64,000 bases of DNA from Micropterix aruncella (lineage: Eukaryota; Arthropoda; Insecta; Lepidoptera; Micropterigidae). Location of the stretch: NCBI GenBank assembly GCA_944548615.1, contig OX155972.1:9979161-10043160 (forward strand). Direction: 5' to 3'. Numbering within the stretch: the stretch's first letter is position 1; every line of letters begins with the position of its first letter. Of the stretch, positions 49,850-61,177 are shown piece after piece. The position numbers were made by a program, and so were the translations under genes. The notes below the pieces were generated by a model, which worked only from the letters and a program-made list of their open reading frames with translations, made no database searches and was not told where the DNA came from.

Positions 49850-50245
49850 CTATCGCGGTTGTTTGACATTATAAATAAGAAAAAAAACGAATTTACCTCG
49901 TGAAGTTAGTATCACCCGACGTTTCGACGATGTTGCAACCGCCGCTGTCCAGGGTAGTCTAAACTGCTGCCAATCGTCATCTGCGGGTAGGCGGCAAACT
50001 GCTGCTGTTACTTCGTAGATTATAACGATGGTGGGGTAACGGGTTCGGCGCGCGGGAATTTTGAAAATCCGTCGTGCTAACAACACTCACTGAATTTTGC
50101 GTTACCTCCTTGCTATGAGCATTGCGAATACTTTAAAAAGAGAACTCCACTTATAAGAGAGATTTTAACCCTCGTCTTTATTGAACATCAGCGGTTGAAA
50201 CATCCCCGAAAAGTCGGGTATTACAAACGACCCTGTAAATTAATT
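49850..50245 (-). mobile_element. Penelope-like element, truncated copy with inverted ends
   Basis: The left end carries ctatcgcggttgtttgacat and the terminal repeat. The following 130 bp are the reverse complement of the last ORF codons and 3' flank of the 56560-57871 element (gggaattttgaaaatccgtc, acactcactg). The right end has a diverged inverted terminal repeat (gcggttgaaacatc..cgaaaagtcgggt). Only about 50 codons of the protein remain. Confidence 0.75.
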
Positions 50246-52525
50246 TTTACCTTATTATATTACTCATTCAAAGATTCACTAAATTATTCAAAAATAGTTA
50301 GGTATATGTAGTTATACTACAAATTCTTTGTCTATTTTCAGCTTAAATTTAAAATTTTGTTATTTTTATGTATATTTTTTTTTGTTTTCACAGCTGCAAA
50401 TAAATATTGTTTTTATTATTTATTATTAAAATATAAAACTCACCAAAATTAGGTCTATAATAAATGATCGTAATAGTTATAAAAATACTGTTCAATTCAT
50501 ATTAAAAAGCATAACATTTTTGAGATTACAACGATACCAGACCTAAGAGGCTAATACATGCGAAAGAATCGAAGCAACACATTGCGTAACTTAAATTGAA
50601 TAATTACAAATGTTTCTACTCTAAGACTTATAGGAATACTCAGAAAAGGTTAAAATTGTTGAATAAGGCTTTGTTTAGTAATCTATATGTTATGAGTAAT
50701 ATTGTGAGAAATAACGTAAAAACGAGCAGAAATGACTATTTTGATTTTTAGATTACAATTCTTAAAAAACATATCGACTTTTCAATTTATTAGCCAATAT
50801 GTTGTTGAATCCTCTTAAAACGTTGCATATCTATCGGAACTTTTTAGTTAATCAAGAAATCAAGCGTAAATTTAATTTAGAAAAATCTGCAATGTTGTTC
50901 GATTATTACAAAACATTATTTAAATTATTCATTTAAGGATAAAATAAATATCTAAGATTAAATAGATATATGAGTTTAATGGAAAAATATTCAATTTCAA
51001 ATGTTTTATATTATTTAAATATTCATGATATTATGGGATTTTATTATAGTTTTTAGGAATGCGACTCTTGTTTTTCATTGTTTTGATTACTTCAATACTT
51101 CTATTATACTCATTTGAAACTCATTATTTTTATTTTTGGTAATTTTTAATTTTTATTATAATGTATCTTACTCCTAACCTTACTCTATTCGCAGTTATGA
51201 TTTTTTAAATACTATTTATAAATACTATAATAAGTAATTATTTTTTTCTTATAATTACCTATAGTTGCCGATATTATATATTCAATTTTACATCTATTAT
51301 AAGGATTAATAATTATTATAATCTTTTACATTCCATCAATTTTTTTTTGTTACATTTACATAGTTTTAGGCATGTATTTACAATAGTCAGGTGGCAATAT
51401 AATCACTGTCAACAGTTTTTGGCATATCATCGGTTATTATTACCTACTGGATTGGTTTTTGACTATGATACTTAAATTTTATATGTTGTATATGAATCTA
51501 TAGACTATTGTGAATTATAAATAAAATCAAATAGAAAATAAATGACCTACATTTGACTACAAATATTTTAAATATTGTGACAATATGATTACAGCAAAAT
51601 ATTTTCCACTTTTTCACTAACTCTGACTGCCTAATTGTCATAGTAGCTATTTAAAAGTTTAACAAAATGATATTTTTATCAAAATGGACTTCAAATACTT
51701 GTTTACGTATCTGTATATTTTAAGTTATATTTATATTCGTAATATTTCTGCATTTGCCAACCTGCCAAAAAAGGTTTTTCGGTTTTACATGGGTCCGACC
51801 CTTAAGAGATGGTCATAGATGCTATATTTTTAAAATATTAAATATACTTATGAGTAGAGATAATTCAACCTAATTTTAATTATTGTTTCAGGTGCTGATC
51901 CTATTCAAAAGCATAGAGTCAGCCAAGTGACTGAGAGACGTCAACGCACAGGACTTCACAAAAACAGCTAAATATTTAAATTTAGAGTTAATTCGGTGTT
52001 AGATGAAAATAATATTGTGACTACCCGTTTGTAGTAGTTAAGTGATGTGTTTCAATAATGAAGAGAATTTTAGTGCAATTTTGGAAAAGTAGCTCGCGAG
52101 CAGCTAAAAGAAGATTTAAAAAAGATTTTTTTTGATAAAATATCATCGGAATAATCGTTTATGTAAGTCGTTTTTTGTATTTTTAATGGGGATTAAACTT
52201 ATTTGGTCAAGTTTAATTTTCTTTATGTTTATTGTAATTTAGATCATCCAAGTTTACAGCGCTCCCATACAATCATACATCCAAAATTTATCTGAAATAT
52301 ATTAGCCCAGAATAACATTTAGACTACGAGTATTACTCGTTTTATTGCCTCATATTTATATCTGCAAGGAAAGACTTTTGAAAAATTAGTTTGATATGAA
52401 AGTCATTAGTTTCAGAATTTCATGTTTATAACCATATTTTGACGAAATTGGGGATAAAATCTAAATGATTTTTTTTCTTCTTAATGTTTTATTTTATGCA
52501 AGACATAGATACGCCAAAAGTAGAT
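50246..52525. other. 2.3 kb of anonymous AT-rich DNA
   Basis: No open frame above 60 codons and no repeat shared with the rest of the window. This is the longest featureless stretch here. Confidence 0.6.
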
Positions 52526-52529
52526 TTTG

Positions 52530-52640
52530 TAACATCCATGAACGCGTTGAAACACTGGATTCTGTTAGATCGTCAAACTTAATCGTCTTCAACCGTGGTC
52601 AGCACTTGGATTGGTGACCTTCTGAGTACTGCCATTTTAG
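52530..52640 (+). repeat. 5S rRNA-derived repeat, copy 2
   Basis: acatcc, gcgttgaaacactggat, ttagatcgtcaaacttaatc, gtggtcagcacttggattgg, tgaccttctgagtactgcc follow the 5S order including a box C-like gga-tggtgacc. Heavily diverged. Confidence 0.6.
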
Positions 52641-52959
52641 TAATCTGGAACATAGAGATAATGACAAATCTGCATAGATAATAAGGGTCAACATTTATAA
52701 TAATTAAATATATACATTTCATACAAAGTTTTCGGCCTTAAATCTCTTTTATAGAACAGTAACGTAAGGTAGGTACATAGGTAAGGAACAAATATTGGAT
52801 TTATTCCTTAGATGAACCATTTTTAGATGTATTCCTTAGTATTTTAGTTATGAATTTTTAAACATTTTGACTGTTTATGATATCCTATTTTTTAAATATT
52901 TTATATCATTATAATGCTGAAACCATTAGATTTTATATTTTCTATTGGTCTTCAAAATA

Positions 52960-53094
52960 TGTAGGATTTTCAAAATAGTATCATGCAAAATGCTTGTAGT
53001 AACAACCTATCACTGCTTGTATACTCCTACCTATATTATATTGTAACACATCCAAGAGCGGTAAATTCACCAATTGGATACGAATGTAATGTAA
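52960..53094 (+). repeat. LINE 3' terminus with (ATGTA) tail
   Basis: ccaagagcggtaaattcacc and aattggatacgaatgtaatg match the 3' end of the LINE fragment at 7070-7140 in inverse. A Helitron starts immediately after the tail. Confidence 0.6.
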
Positions 53095-53802
53095 TCTATA
53101 CTAATATTATAAAGAGGTAAAGTTTGTGACGTTGTAGGAAGTAATCTCTGGATCTACTGAACCGATTTTAAAAATTCTTTTACCAATAGAAAGCCACGTT
53201 ATTTGTGAGTATCATAGGCTATATATTAATCCGAAAAAAGAAAAAACTTTTTCGTGGTAGTCGGATTTGCAAAGTAAGTCGAACGAAAACGTTTCTAACT
53301 AACGCTGCCTTAACGATGAGAGATATATGATTAAGTTCTAGAGAAAAGTTGTAGAGTTTGATAAAGTTTCTACAAAAAAGTCAGTAACAGCATATGTCTA
53401 ACTTTTATATTTAAGTCACAAAAAGTAGTATTTTATATTAAAAAAATCATCTAAATCGTTAGGTCATGTTTATTTGTCATATTATCAACAATTATGAATT
53501 CTTATTAAAATAAGTAAATTTATCGTATCAAGTCTTTGAAACAAAAGACTTTTCCCTTTTACTGCATAAATAGTTAAAGAGATAATACGCTCACAAATAA
53601 GACACTCACAAGAATACACTCACAAATTACGGTATTATAGTCAAATTGGCATGCAAATACATACATACATATGTAAAAATATAACCCTTCTTTTGGTAGT
53701 CAGGAAATAAATCATAGCACTCAGTACTAACCAAACCATACTCATAATTTCATCACAGGTAAAAAGATTTACCGCCCAACGAAGTGGGCACGGGTCAGCT
53801 AG
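53095..53802 (+). mobile_element. Helitron-like non-autonomous element, copy D
   Basis: Uninterrupted copy: TC start, hairpin, CTAG end, A before and T after. It supplies the empty site for the TTAA element in copy C. Confidence 0.85.
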
Positions 53803-54169
53803 TGTCAAATATATACCATTTTATCATATATAAACACAAGATCAATGGCAAAAAATATAAAATATCTACCCAACTTCTCCAAGAACTTTTTATTTATTAA
53901 TTTAACAACATTTCAGTTTTCCATATGCTCTGCAACCGATCTGCAATCGATTCAACTGAATAACCTCTGTAGTCCTTCTTGTAAGGCGAGCTCAGCTCCC
54001 GCTGGGGCAAGATGTGCCTACCTGTCTCGCAATGCGCGAATCGGGTTTGAAGAAATGAGCGGAAAAACCACTGGTTACACAGCTTGAATGTTGCCAGTAG
54101 CGGACGCTTTATTAACAATGCCGTCGTGACGAGTGGCAATTATTACGGACCTTCTCGGTGAGATGCTTG

Positions 54170-54275
54170 CATTGGTATAAACTGGGAGACCGTTGTTGAT
54201 TACCCTACGTCATTGGGTAATCTCGCCCAACATAGGTTTTTTTCTGGGTGATATACAATACAATACAATTCATTT
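54170..54275 (+). repeat. probable retroelement 3' end with (ATACA)n tail
   Basis: A short gaccgttg..cctacgtcattgggtaatc hairpin-like stretch is followed by tacaatacaatacaattc, a pentameric tail like those of the LINEs in this window. The coding part was not identified. Confidence 0.4.
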
Positions 54276-54680
54276 TCATACTCCATCTCTTTATCATCGC
54301 TCATACTCCAGTAAGTAGGCATTCTTACACTTAGATGCGTCATTGCGTTTAATATTCTCACTAATGTAAACATTTAAAGCAAAGTAACTATCGTGATGGT
54401 TGTTTATATATATTGATACTAGTAATTTATAATAGGCATGAGAATCATCAAATATTATCATCATTATTAATAGGTAAAGATCATCATCATCAATATCTTC
54501 AGTATCATCATCAAAAATCATGAATAATAGGTAGATATATTCAATTTTATTAATTCAGAGGTTATGCCAGAGTCCAGAAATATGTATGAGGGAGGGAGGA
54601 GGTGGAGAGCGGTGCGGTGCTAACAATCGCGTTAGTGATGGCTCTTGGGTCTTTTACAAACACTTTTAGTCGTGGGTATT

Positions 54681-54766
54681 TAGTAACGTCCATAGCCGCG
54701 TTGAAACACTGGTTCCCGACAGATCACCGAAGTTAAGGCTTGGTATGTAATTTTATGGGTGATCCC
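54681..54766 (+). repeat. 5S rRNA-derived repeat, copy 3
   Basis: aacgtccatagccgcgttga, aacactggttcccgacagat, caccgaagttaag; then it diverges and ends in a C-rich run. The variant gcgttgaaacactgg is shared with the other two copies. Confidence 0.65.
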
Positions 54767-55074
54767 CCCTCCCCCCCGTTTACTAACACGTGAGTTTTTA
54801 AAGGCCGCCTGTAGGGTAATTGTGGTTAGACATTAAAGTGGTTGACATTAGAGTTAACGTAACCCGTATATGAACCCGCCAAACAAGCGACAGGTACAAA
54901 AGAAGATACACAATATACAAAAATAAAAATCTGCGAAAAATTATAATTATCATTTATATGACCTTAAATTATATCATATTTAAAATAAATACACAGTTAT
55001 ATTATTAAATTGATCTGTATCGTTTCTACATCGAAACAAATATTATAAACATAAATTAATCATTGAGAAACGCA
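54767..55074. other. anonymous DNA
   Basis: No gene recognised. Confidence 0.4.
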
Positions 55075-55342
55075 ATAACTTACTACAGGCGAACCCGCCA
55101 CCCCAGGAGGCATAACGATATATAATAATTCTTTAAACCGGGAGGTGTACGTAGAGACAGGAACAACACATTTCACCATCTTGCTACACCAACATGCCCG
55201 TGAGAGTCCAAGACCATACCGCGTGGCACTGAGAAGTGTAAACCAGCTGTCAGCCTCGCGCCCTCACTGCCAGATTTGGCCGGATTCTCCCTCCTCCGGT
55301 CTGGTAACAAATTAGAGGTCGCTTGCGCGGCCTCTACCTGAT
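55075..55342 (+). mobile_element. 670-bp family, divergent fragment
   Basis: ggcgaacccgccaccccagg, gtacgtagagacaggaacaa, catgcccgtgagagtcc, gaggtcgcttgcgcggcctc follow the family order with many changes. The right side joins minisatellite DNA. Confidence 0.6.
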
Positions 55343-55379
55343 TTAGGAACAATAAAATTTAACGCACGAAAATGTTATG

Positions 55380-55990
55380 CGTGCTCGAATGTCTATGTAG
55401 GTATACCAATTTTCATAGCGATCGGTTAAGCGTTATAGAAGTTAATGTACTCCAGCGCCATCTGGTGGCGAGATACAATTAAGGTAACAGCGCGAAAACA
55501 TGCATACTGGAATATCTATGGATACCAATTTTCATGGCGTGCGGTTGAGCAGTATATACGTTAATGTGCTGCAGCGCCATCTGTTGGCGAATTACAATAA
55601 AGGTAATAGACCGAAAATATTATGGGTACTCAAATGTCTATGTATACCAATTTTCATAGCGATCGGTTGAGCTATATAGAAGTTGTTGTGCTCAAATACC
55701 TATGTCTACCAATTTTCATGGCGACTGGTTGAACGATACAGAAGTTGTGTAGAGCCATCTTGTGGCGCTGTACAATGAAGATAATAGCCCGAAAATATGC
55801 GGTCTCAAATGTCTATGTATACCAATTTTCATGGCGATCGGTTGAGCGGTATAGAAGTTGGTGTACTGCAGCGCCATCTAGTGGTAAGTTACAACATCGC
55901 GAATATTATAAAATCCTTCTCCATGAAGAAAAACAGTTATGTGCCATCTTTTATGGTGATCAGTCGAACGGTTTCGGAGTCTAATTACCT
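55380..55990 (-). repeat. minisatellite, inverted relative to 8565-9614
   Basis: About four units: accaattttcat.gcgatcgg, ttgagc..tatagaagtt, gtgctgcagcgccatct.gtggcg. It ends at a cagacagacagacaga run, which looks like the outer edge of the parent element. Confidence 0.75.
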
Positions 55991-56559
55991 CGGACAGACA
56001 GACAGACAGATATACCAACATATATTTTTATCTGTTATGTGTATTCGTAGGTTTATGGGAGTTCATTTGCCACCGGTAAACGATCCATCTCAAAATACAA
56101 TCTAATCCTTTTGCAAAATAAAATCTCTTCAATAGATTTTCGATAAATATTTCAAACTGTCATCCTATATTTAAGACGGCTTCCGCCGATTTAGTCAATG
56201 TGATACAGGGTAAGTTATTAATTAGTGACATCCTTCAAGGGTGAATCGCTACGACCCAATAAGGAACTTTTATGAAAAAATAAAAAAATACTAATATTTA
56301 TTTATTTTTTAATTTGAAAAATTTAGTGTATTGAAAAATAGTATAAAAAGAGGTGATCGCGTTGCGCCATCTAGCGGTTGGTAAATATGCGAATATTGTT
56401 TATTCGCGATTTTAACTATTGCTAGATGGCGCAGTGCGCTCAACGCTGGTTAAACGTTTATATCTCCGTCAAGTTTTTTAAATTTAACAAAAAAAACACA
56501 AAAACAAACCTCATTTTTTTCAAATCAAAAGTTGCATAATTATTATTATTTATTTCGTA

Positions 56560-57871
56560 ATATAAAATCGAAGACTATCGCGGTTGTTTGACATTATAAA
56601 TAGGATAGAAAACGAATTTACCGCGTGATGCCCCGTATCGCCGATAGTTAGTGACCTATATATGGAATATTTTGAGGAATTAGCCATAAAAACCTCCAAA
56701 ATTAAACCCATTCTCTGGCTTCGCTACGTGGATGATACCTTCTGCATCCTGAAAGGCAACATTCTAACGGTGAAAGAATTCCTGGGTCATCTAAACTCCA
56801 TATACCCAAAAATCAGTTTCACCTATGAAGTAGAGAAGGACGGCTCCTTACCATTTTTGGATGTCAAAGTGACGAGGAGAAGTGACAATACTCTCGGACA
56901 TACGGTATATCGGAAGCCCACACATACGGACAGATATTTGCATGCAAGCTCACACCATCATCCCTACCATCTACGTTTAGTGCAAACGTCGCTCGTGAAT
57001 CGAGCACGCGATCTATGCGACACTGAGAATTTTCCGAAGGAGATGGAACATGTCAAAGATGTCCTTAGGAAAAATGGATACGGAAAATATCACGAGACAC
57101 GCACACGATCTAATACGGACGAAACTCAAAAACCGAGCAGATCAAGAGCATTCTTACCATACGTCAAGGGCGTGACTGATCGAATAAGTAAGATGCTAAA
57201 CAGATTCGATATAAAAACGATCTTCAAACCGACCCAAAATATAGCTCGATTTTTGAGGCCTGTAAAGGATGTAATACCACTGCAAACCCCGGGTGTGTAT
57301 AAAGTCGAATGCAGCTGCGGTCTAGCCTACGTTGGACAAACGAAACGGCCCATAGCCACGCGACTGACAGAACACATCAAAGCTGTTAAAAACGTTCAGC
57401 GAGAAAAATCGGCGATCTGCGAACATATATTGGATAGCGGAAGTAACCACTGGATGCAGTTTCAAAATCCCATTGTTCTATCCAAGGAACAATTCTACTT
57501 TCCTCGCATGATCCGAGAAGCCATTGAAATAAGAAGAACTCCGAACTTCAATAGAGATGACGGCTACAAACTCTCTTCTACGTGGAACCCTCTTCTTAAA
57601 ATGTTCCCGCCGCCGAACGCCGAACGCAAAGACGTAAAACAGGATACAGTGAGTGTTGTGTGCAAGACGGATTTTAAAAATTCCCGCGCTCCGAGCCCGG
57701 CCCCCCACCACCGTTATAACCTACGCAGTGGCGGCAGCGGTTTGCGGCCTACCCGCAAAACAACGGACTGACAGCTCTTCAGTCTACCCTAGACAACGGC
57801 GGCTGCAACGTCACCGAAACGTCGGGTCCTACAAATTTCACGCGGTAAATTCGTTTTCTATCCTATTTATA
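56560..57871 (+). mobile_element. Penelope-like element with inverted terminal repeat and 12-bp TSD
   Basis: Target duplication ATTTATTTCGTA at 56548-56559 and 57872-57883. The left end holds the terminal segment in inverse orientation (ggatagaaaacgaatttacc) and the right end holds it forward (ggtaaattcgttttctatcc), the inverted arrangement known for Penelope-type terminal repeats. It is 5'-truncated and carries the ORF below. Confidence 0.85.
56662..57771 (+). CDS. Penelope-like reverse transcriptase (partial) with GIY-YIG endonuclease
   Basis: A 369-codon intact frame. It begins within the reverse transcriptase just before the catalytic LRYVDDTFCI (Asp24, Asp25), followed by LPFLDVKVTRR and YRKPTHTDRYLH, conserved in Penelope-like enzymes. 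The C-terminus has a GIY-YIG nuclease: GVYKVECSCGLAYVGQTKR (GVY 211-213, YVG 223-225, Arg230), Cys217/Cys219, the ICEHILDSG segment, REAIEIRR (Glu286) and NFNRDDG (Asn295). Full-length family proteins are roughly twice this size; the fingers and early palm are missing, so this copy cannot be autonomous. The stop at 57769-57771 is natural. The lack of disabling changes suggests recent insertion. Confidence 0.9.
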   Translation: MEYFEELAIKTSKIKPILWLRYVDDTFCILKGNILTVKEFLGHLNSIYPKISFTYEVEKDGSLPFLDVKVTRRSDNTLGHTVYRKPTHTDRYLHASSHHHPYHLRLVQTSLVNRARDLCDTENFPKEMEHVKDVLRKNGYGKYHETRTRSNTDETQKPSRSRAFLPYVKGVTDRISKMLNRFDIKTIFKPTQNIARFLRPVKDVIPLQTPGVYKVECSCGLAYVGQTKRPIATRLTEHIKAVKNVQREKSAICEHILDSGSNHWMQFQNPIVLSKEQFYFPRMIREAIEIRRTPNFNRDDGYKLSSTWNPLLKMFPPPNAERKDVKQDTVSVVCKTDFKNSRAPSPAPHHRYNLRSGGSGLRPTRKTTD

Positions 57872-57883
57872 ATTTATTTCGTA

Positions 57884-58082
57884 GCCGGCGATTGGGAAAG
57901 GGTCGCCCTCGCAGCTAATACGCTGCTGTCGCTGCCGCCGGATCTCGTACTCCATTCACGATTCGCTTCCATTCTTGACGATTTTTGGCGACGTCTCGAG
58001 CATCGATAGCCGATAATCGTTGATTCTTAAGGTCGTCTTTAATGTTCTTTAGATAGGTTTTCTTCGGTGCTGAACGCTGAAT
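57884..58082 (-). pseudogene. RTE-like LINE ORF2 C-terminus
   Basis: On the minus strand from about 58082 to the TAG at 57915-57917 the frame reads IQRSAPKKTYLKNIKDDLKN, then QRLSAIDARDVAKNRQEWKR and IVNGVRDPAAA. The DLKxxxLSxxDAxDxAxNRxxWKRxV pattern is typical of RTE-clade ORF2 ends. The short 3' UTR and an (AAT)-rich tail continue left and are split by the Penelope-like element (tail remnant at 56541-56559). Confidence 0.75.
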
Positions 58083-58145
58083 TTTCCATTCTATCGAACG
58101 GTTCGCACTTCAAGGATGTCACTAATTAAAAAGTCACCCTGGATA

Positions 58146-59025
58146 TTCATTGTTTTTTGCTTAAATTCATCTGTCAGAGATATTTTAATTTACAAAATAA
58201 TAAGGTAATATATATTGAATATTCCCAGATCCGAATCGGGCAGGTTTACGTTAATTAATATTTTTCAAGTATATTTAGTATTTATTTCGTTATATTAAGT
58301 TTGGTAGAATGCAGAAATGAGAGAACAATAAAAATCATGATAAACAAGAATATAATAGAACCGCAGACTACATATTTCCTACATACCAAAGAGTAATAAT
58401 ATTATCATATGAGCGACGGCCAAAGATAGCTGGAAACCCACCTAACTAATTCATACTATCTGACAAAAGCGGGGAATGTCATTTTGGACGTATGTAAAAC
58501 AAAAATGTTTGAATTTAATTAAAGTCCTTTAGAGACGAAGCGTTGCTCTGAGGCAGATATAGGAAGCGGCGCTCATTTGGCATAGAGATGTATAATTATT
58601 AATCCTTTAGAAATCGACGTTATATAAACAAAATAATCTGATATTATTCTGATATTATCGAATTGGCTCACTGATCACAAACAGGCGTTACTAGTAGACA
58701 TTATTTTGTTGGTTTATTAACTTTGTCTGACAATATTTCAATCATGTTATGAGATTATGAAAATATGACTACAAAAAACACAAAAATGTTACCGTTTACG
58801 GTAAACGTGGATCAAATGTGACTGACCATTTTGCAGGAAGTCTTCCACTTTACAAGATCTATGTATGGCTTAACTAAAAAATATGCCCTGGTTCAGAATT
58901 GAACAAAAGGCCCCTGCCCCTACTTACTTACATTCATTATGGCATATAGGATGTAATTACTGTTTCTGTACATATTTACATATGTAATTACTGTTACATT
59001 ACATATTCACATTGTAGCTATATTA
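58146..59025. other. anonymous AT-rich DNA
   Basis: No gene recognised. Confidence 0.4.
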
Positions 59026-59029
59026 TGAA

Positions 59030-59460
59030 TCTATATTCATTTGTGGACATTGCCATGTTGCGGAACAAGTTCCAAAGAACTTCGGCGGGACACGTGGAAT
59101 GACACGTGTCCCACAAAATATTTTTGCTGGAATAATAATATACAGAAGCAGAAGCGTCGTAATAACAATATTCAAACAAATATTTCAACAAACAAAATTC
59201 TCAACAAAATTCAAACAAATATTTCAAACATTTGTTTGAAATATTTTTTCTATGTATATTATTACGACGCTTCTCTTTTAATTCAATTACTGAATTATAT
59301 TTATTCACCTTTGAATGTTTGTGATGAAGTCAAAAAATAATATCAGTTTTTAGTATTTTGTTATTAGCAGAACTACCAAGTGCGACACCGATAAAACTTT
59401 AAAAATACCCTCATTATATTATTGCAAATGTACTAATCTCTGCATATCTACATGATTAAA
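59030..59460 (+). repeat. dispersed repeat with two nested hairpins
   Basis: Relative of 24130-24495. It contains a perfect 10-bp hairpin gggacacgtg/cacgtgtccc (59087-59112) and a larger one, agaagcgtcgtaata / tattacgacgcttct (59150-59274), neither present in the other copy. Confidence 0.5.
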
Positions 59461-59474
59461 TTAAGGACTGCAAA

Positions 59475-60155
59475 ATCATCGATCACTTTGAGCCATCGTT
59501 TTTTTCGTATTCATTAGCTTCCTAGCAGAGTTAGATGGAACATCGATCGTAGACAGAAGTTCCATTTTAGGTCCCCGAACTATCGTGGGCCCCGGTACAC
59601 CGCACCGGCTACTTCGGCTTAGTTACGTCGCTGATTCATAGATTTGAACGCTTTATAATAAGGCCACCGATCAACATGGCAGGAGGTGCTTTCATAATTA
59701 CAGCAAAGACGTCACGATTTTATGAAACTTGTACATTTTTTCAGTAAAGTTCTCAACCTGAGATTGAATAAAAAATCGGTTCAGTCACCTCAAGACTTTC
59801 CAGTAAGTAGACAGGGTCCCCTCTGCCGGGAAAGTAAAAATGGAATATAGTTACATAAACTACATCTTTTTGCTGTAATCTTGTACTATAAAGAAAAAAG
59901 GGCAATTAAAATAACATATTTCAGCATAAGTTCAGCATTTCAGCATGCAACATTTATAGATATATAGATTTAGATCTCATATAATATTCACGAATTATAA
60001 AATGATATAATATTCATAAGGCAAACTAAAACAGAGAATAAGAGTATGGTGATATAGGGGACATAGATACGAATACATCACGGGAAAAATAAGGTTACCT
60101 CTCACTGCTGAATCTTAACAGGAGCTTAGAATTAGTAGTTTAGATTTTATTTTTT
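59475..60155. other. anonymous DNA
   Basis: No gene recognised. Confidence 0.4.
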
Positions 60156-60159
60156 TTGC

Positions 60160-60490
60160 GGGAGTTGCTTAATTCCTCTGCTGTAAACCTTTCGTGGAAG
60201 GAACCAATGAATGATTTGCAGGCGTTTTTTGCCGACTCTTCAAAGTAGATCGTTTCCCTTATATTAAGTTATTTAAATTCTGAAAAAAAACTATATTGGA
60301 GCAAGGTCTCGCAAGTACGGTGCGTGGCCAAGAGTCTTTAGACGCAACTTCTGCACCTTTGCGACTGTTTGCAGCGAAATCTGTGGCTGCACGTTGTCAT
60401 AACATGCGGAAGCAGTGGCTTTGAGCAATTTACCAGGCTCGGTTATTTAATCACGAGCTTCTCCGTCGTTGTTTGCAGTTCTTAACAGTA
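60160..60490 (-). pseudogene. mariner (irritans-like) transposase remnant
   Basis: On the minus strand with frameshifts: KLVIK, PSLVNCSKPLLPHV, then QTVAKVQKLRLKTLGHAPYL, RDLAPI, a stop, and a decayed CKSFIGSFHERF segment. This follows the mariner order HDNARPHxAxxTVxKLxxLxxxxLxHPPYSPDLAPTD and the later FKEFIDSR region. It is more decayed than, and different from, the mariner at 21500-22140. Confidence 0.65.
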
Positions 60491-60499
60491 AATATTTAC

Positions 60500-61170
60500 G
60501 GTAACTATATAGCCAAACTGCAAGAAGCTGTAATAGAAAGCACCGGCACAGGATCTCATATTTGAAAATAATGCAATTTTTTAACTTTACCATGGTTTCA
60601 CAAACAAAAATATTTGATCAAAAACAAACAACTGATATACAAATAAACCGCTGATTCTTAAAAAGAATAACGTGGCATTGAATTTAAATTTATTTTAATT
60701 TGAAATACCCTGAAACCCTTTGAATAAACTCAAACCCAAGTTAGCCAAGTTCAAATTGGCCAGAGTGAAAAAACAGCATTTACATAGGTAAGGACCTAAT
60801 ATTACAGATTAATAGTCGTTTTTGCAAATTAGTGTTTTACTTTTAGTCTCAAGTCGACAGTTTAAAAACTGGCCAATATACTCGAGGGCAGAAAGTCGGG
60901 AATAAGCAAATCTCGGGAATAATTTACGTTTACAAGATTTAATACGAAACCCTAATAATCGACTTTTTAAAAATCGACCTTTTCGACAATCGAGTCGATT
61001 GAGTGTATGTACATCCTAATTTGCCTGCGGGTCGTCGCTCGACGCATAGTGAGCGCATTAAAACGGCACAATACTATCACGGGCTGTTATTATTCCGAAA
61101 CAATAGAGACGCCTCTCCTGGCAGGGGTGCCAACACGAATAAAAATGATTAAACAATATTAAGTTTGAGG
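60500..61170. other. anonymous DNA
   Basis: No gene recognised. Confidence 0.4.
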
Positions 61171-61177
61171 TCTCTCG

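Larger units (their letters stand above)
56206..58141. mobile_element. GTGACATCC-type TIR element hosting two nested insertions
   Basis: Left CAGGGTAAGTTATTAATTAG and the inverse of TAATTA..AGTCACCCTG at the right, with GATA on both flanks (56202-56205, 58142-58145). The 1936 bp contain an inserted RTE-like LINE fragment, itself carrying a Penelope-like element. Without these it resembles the 407-bp copy at 48237-48643, including the gcgccatctagcgg inverted pair (56360-56445). Confidence 0.8.

Noticed and set aside
57790..57871. Hammerhead ribozyme in the Penelope terminal repeat
   Set aside because: Penelope terminal repeats can carry hammerheads, and a ccgaaacgtcgggt segment looked suggestive, but no CTGANGA core was found in the terminal sequence on either strand.
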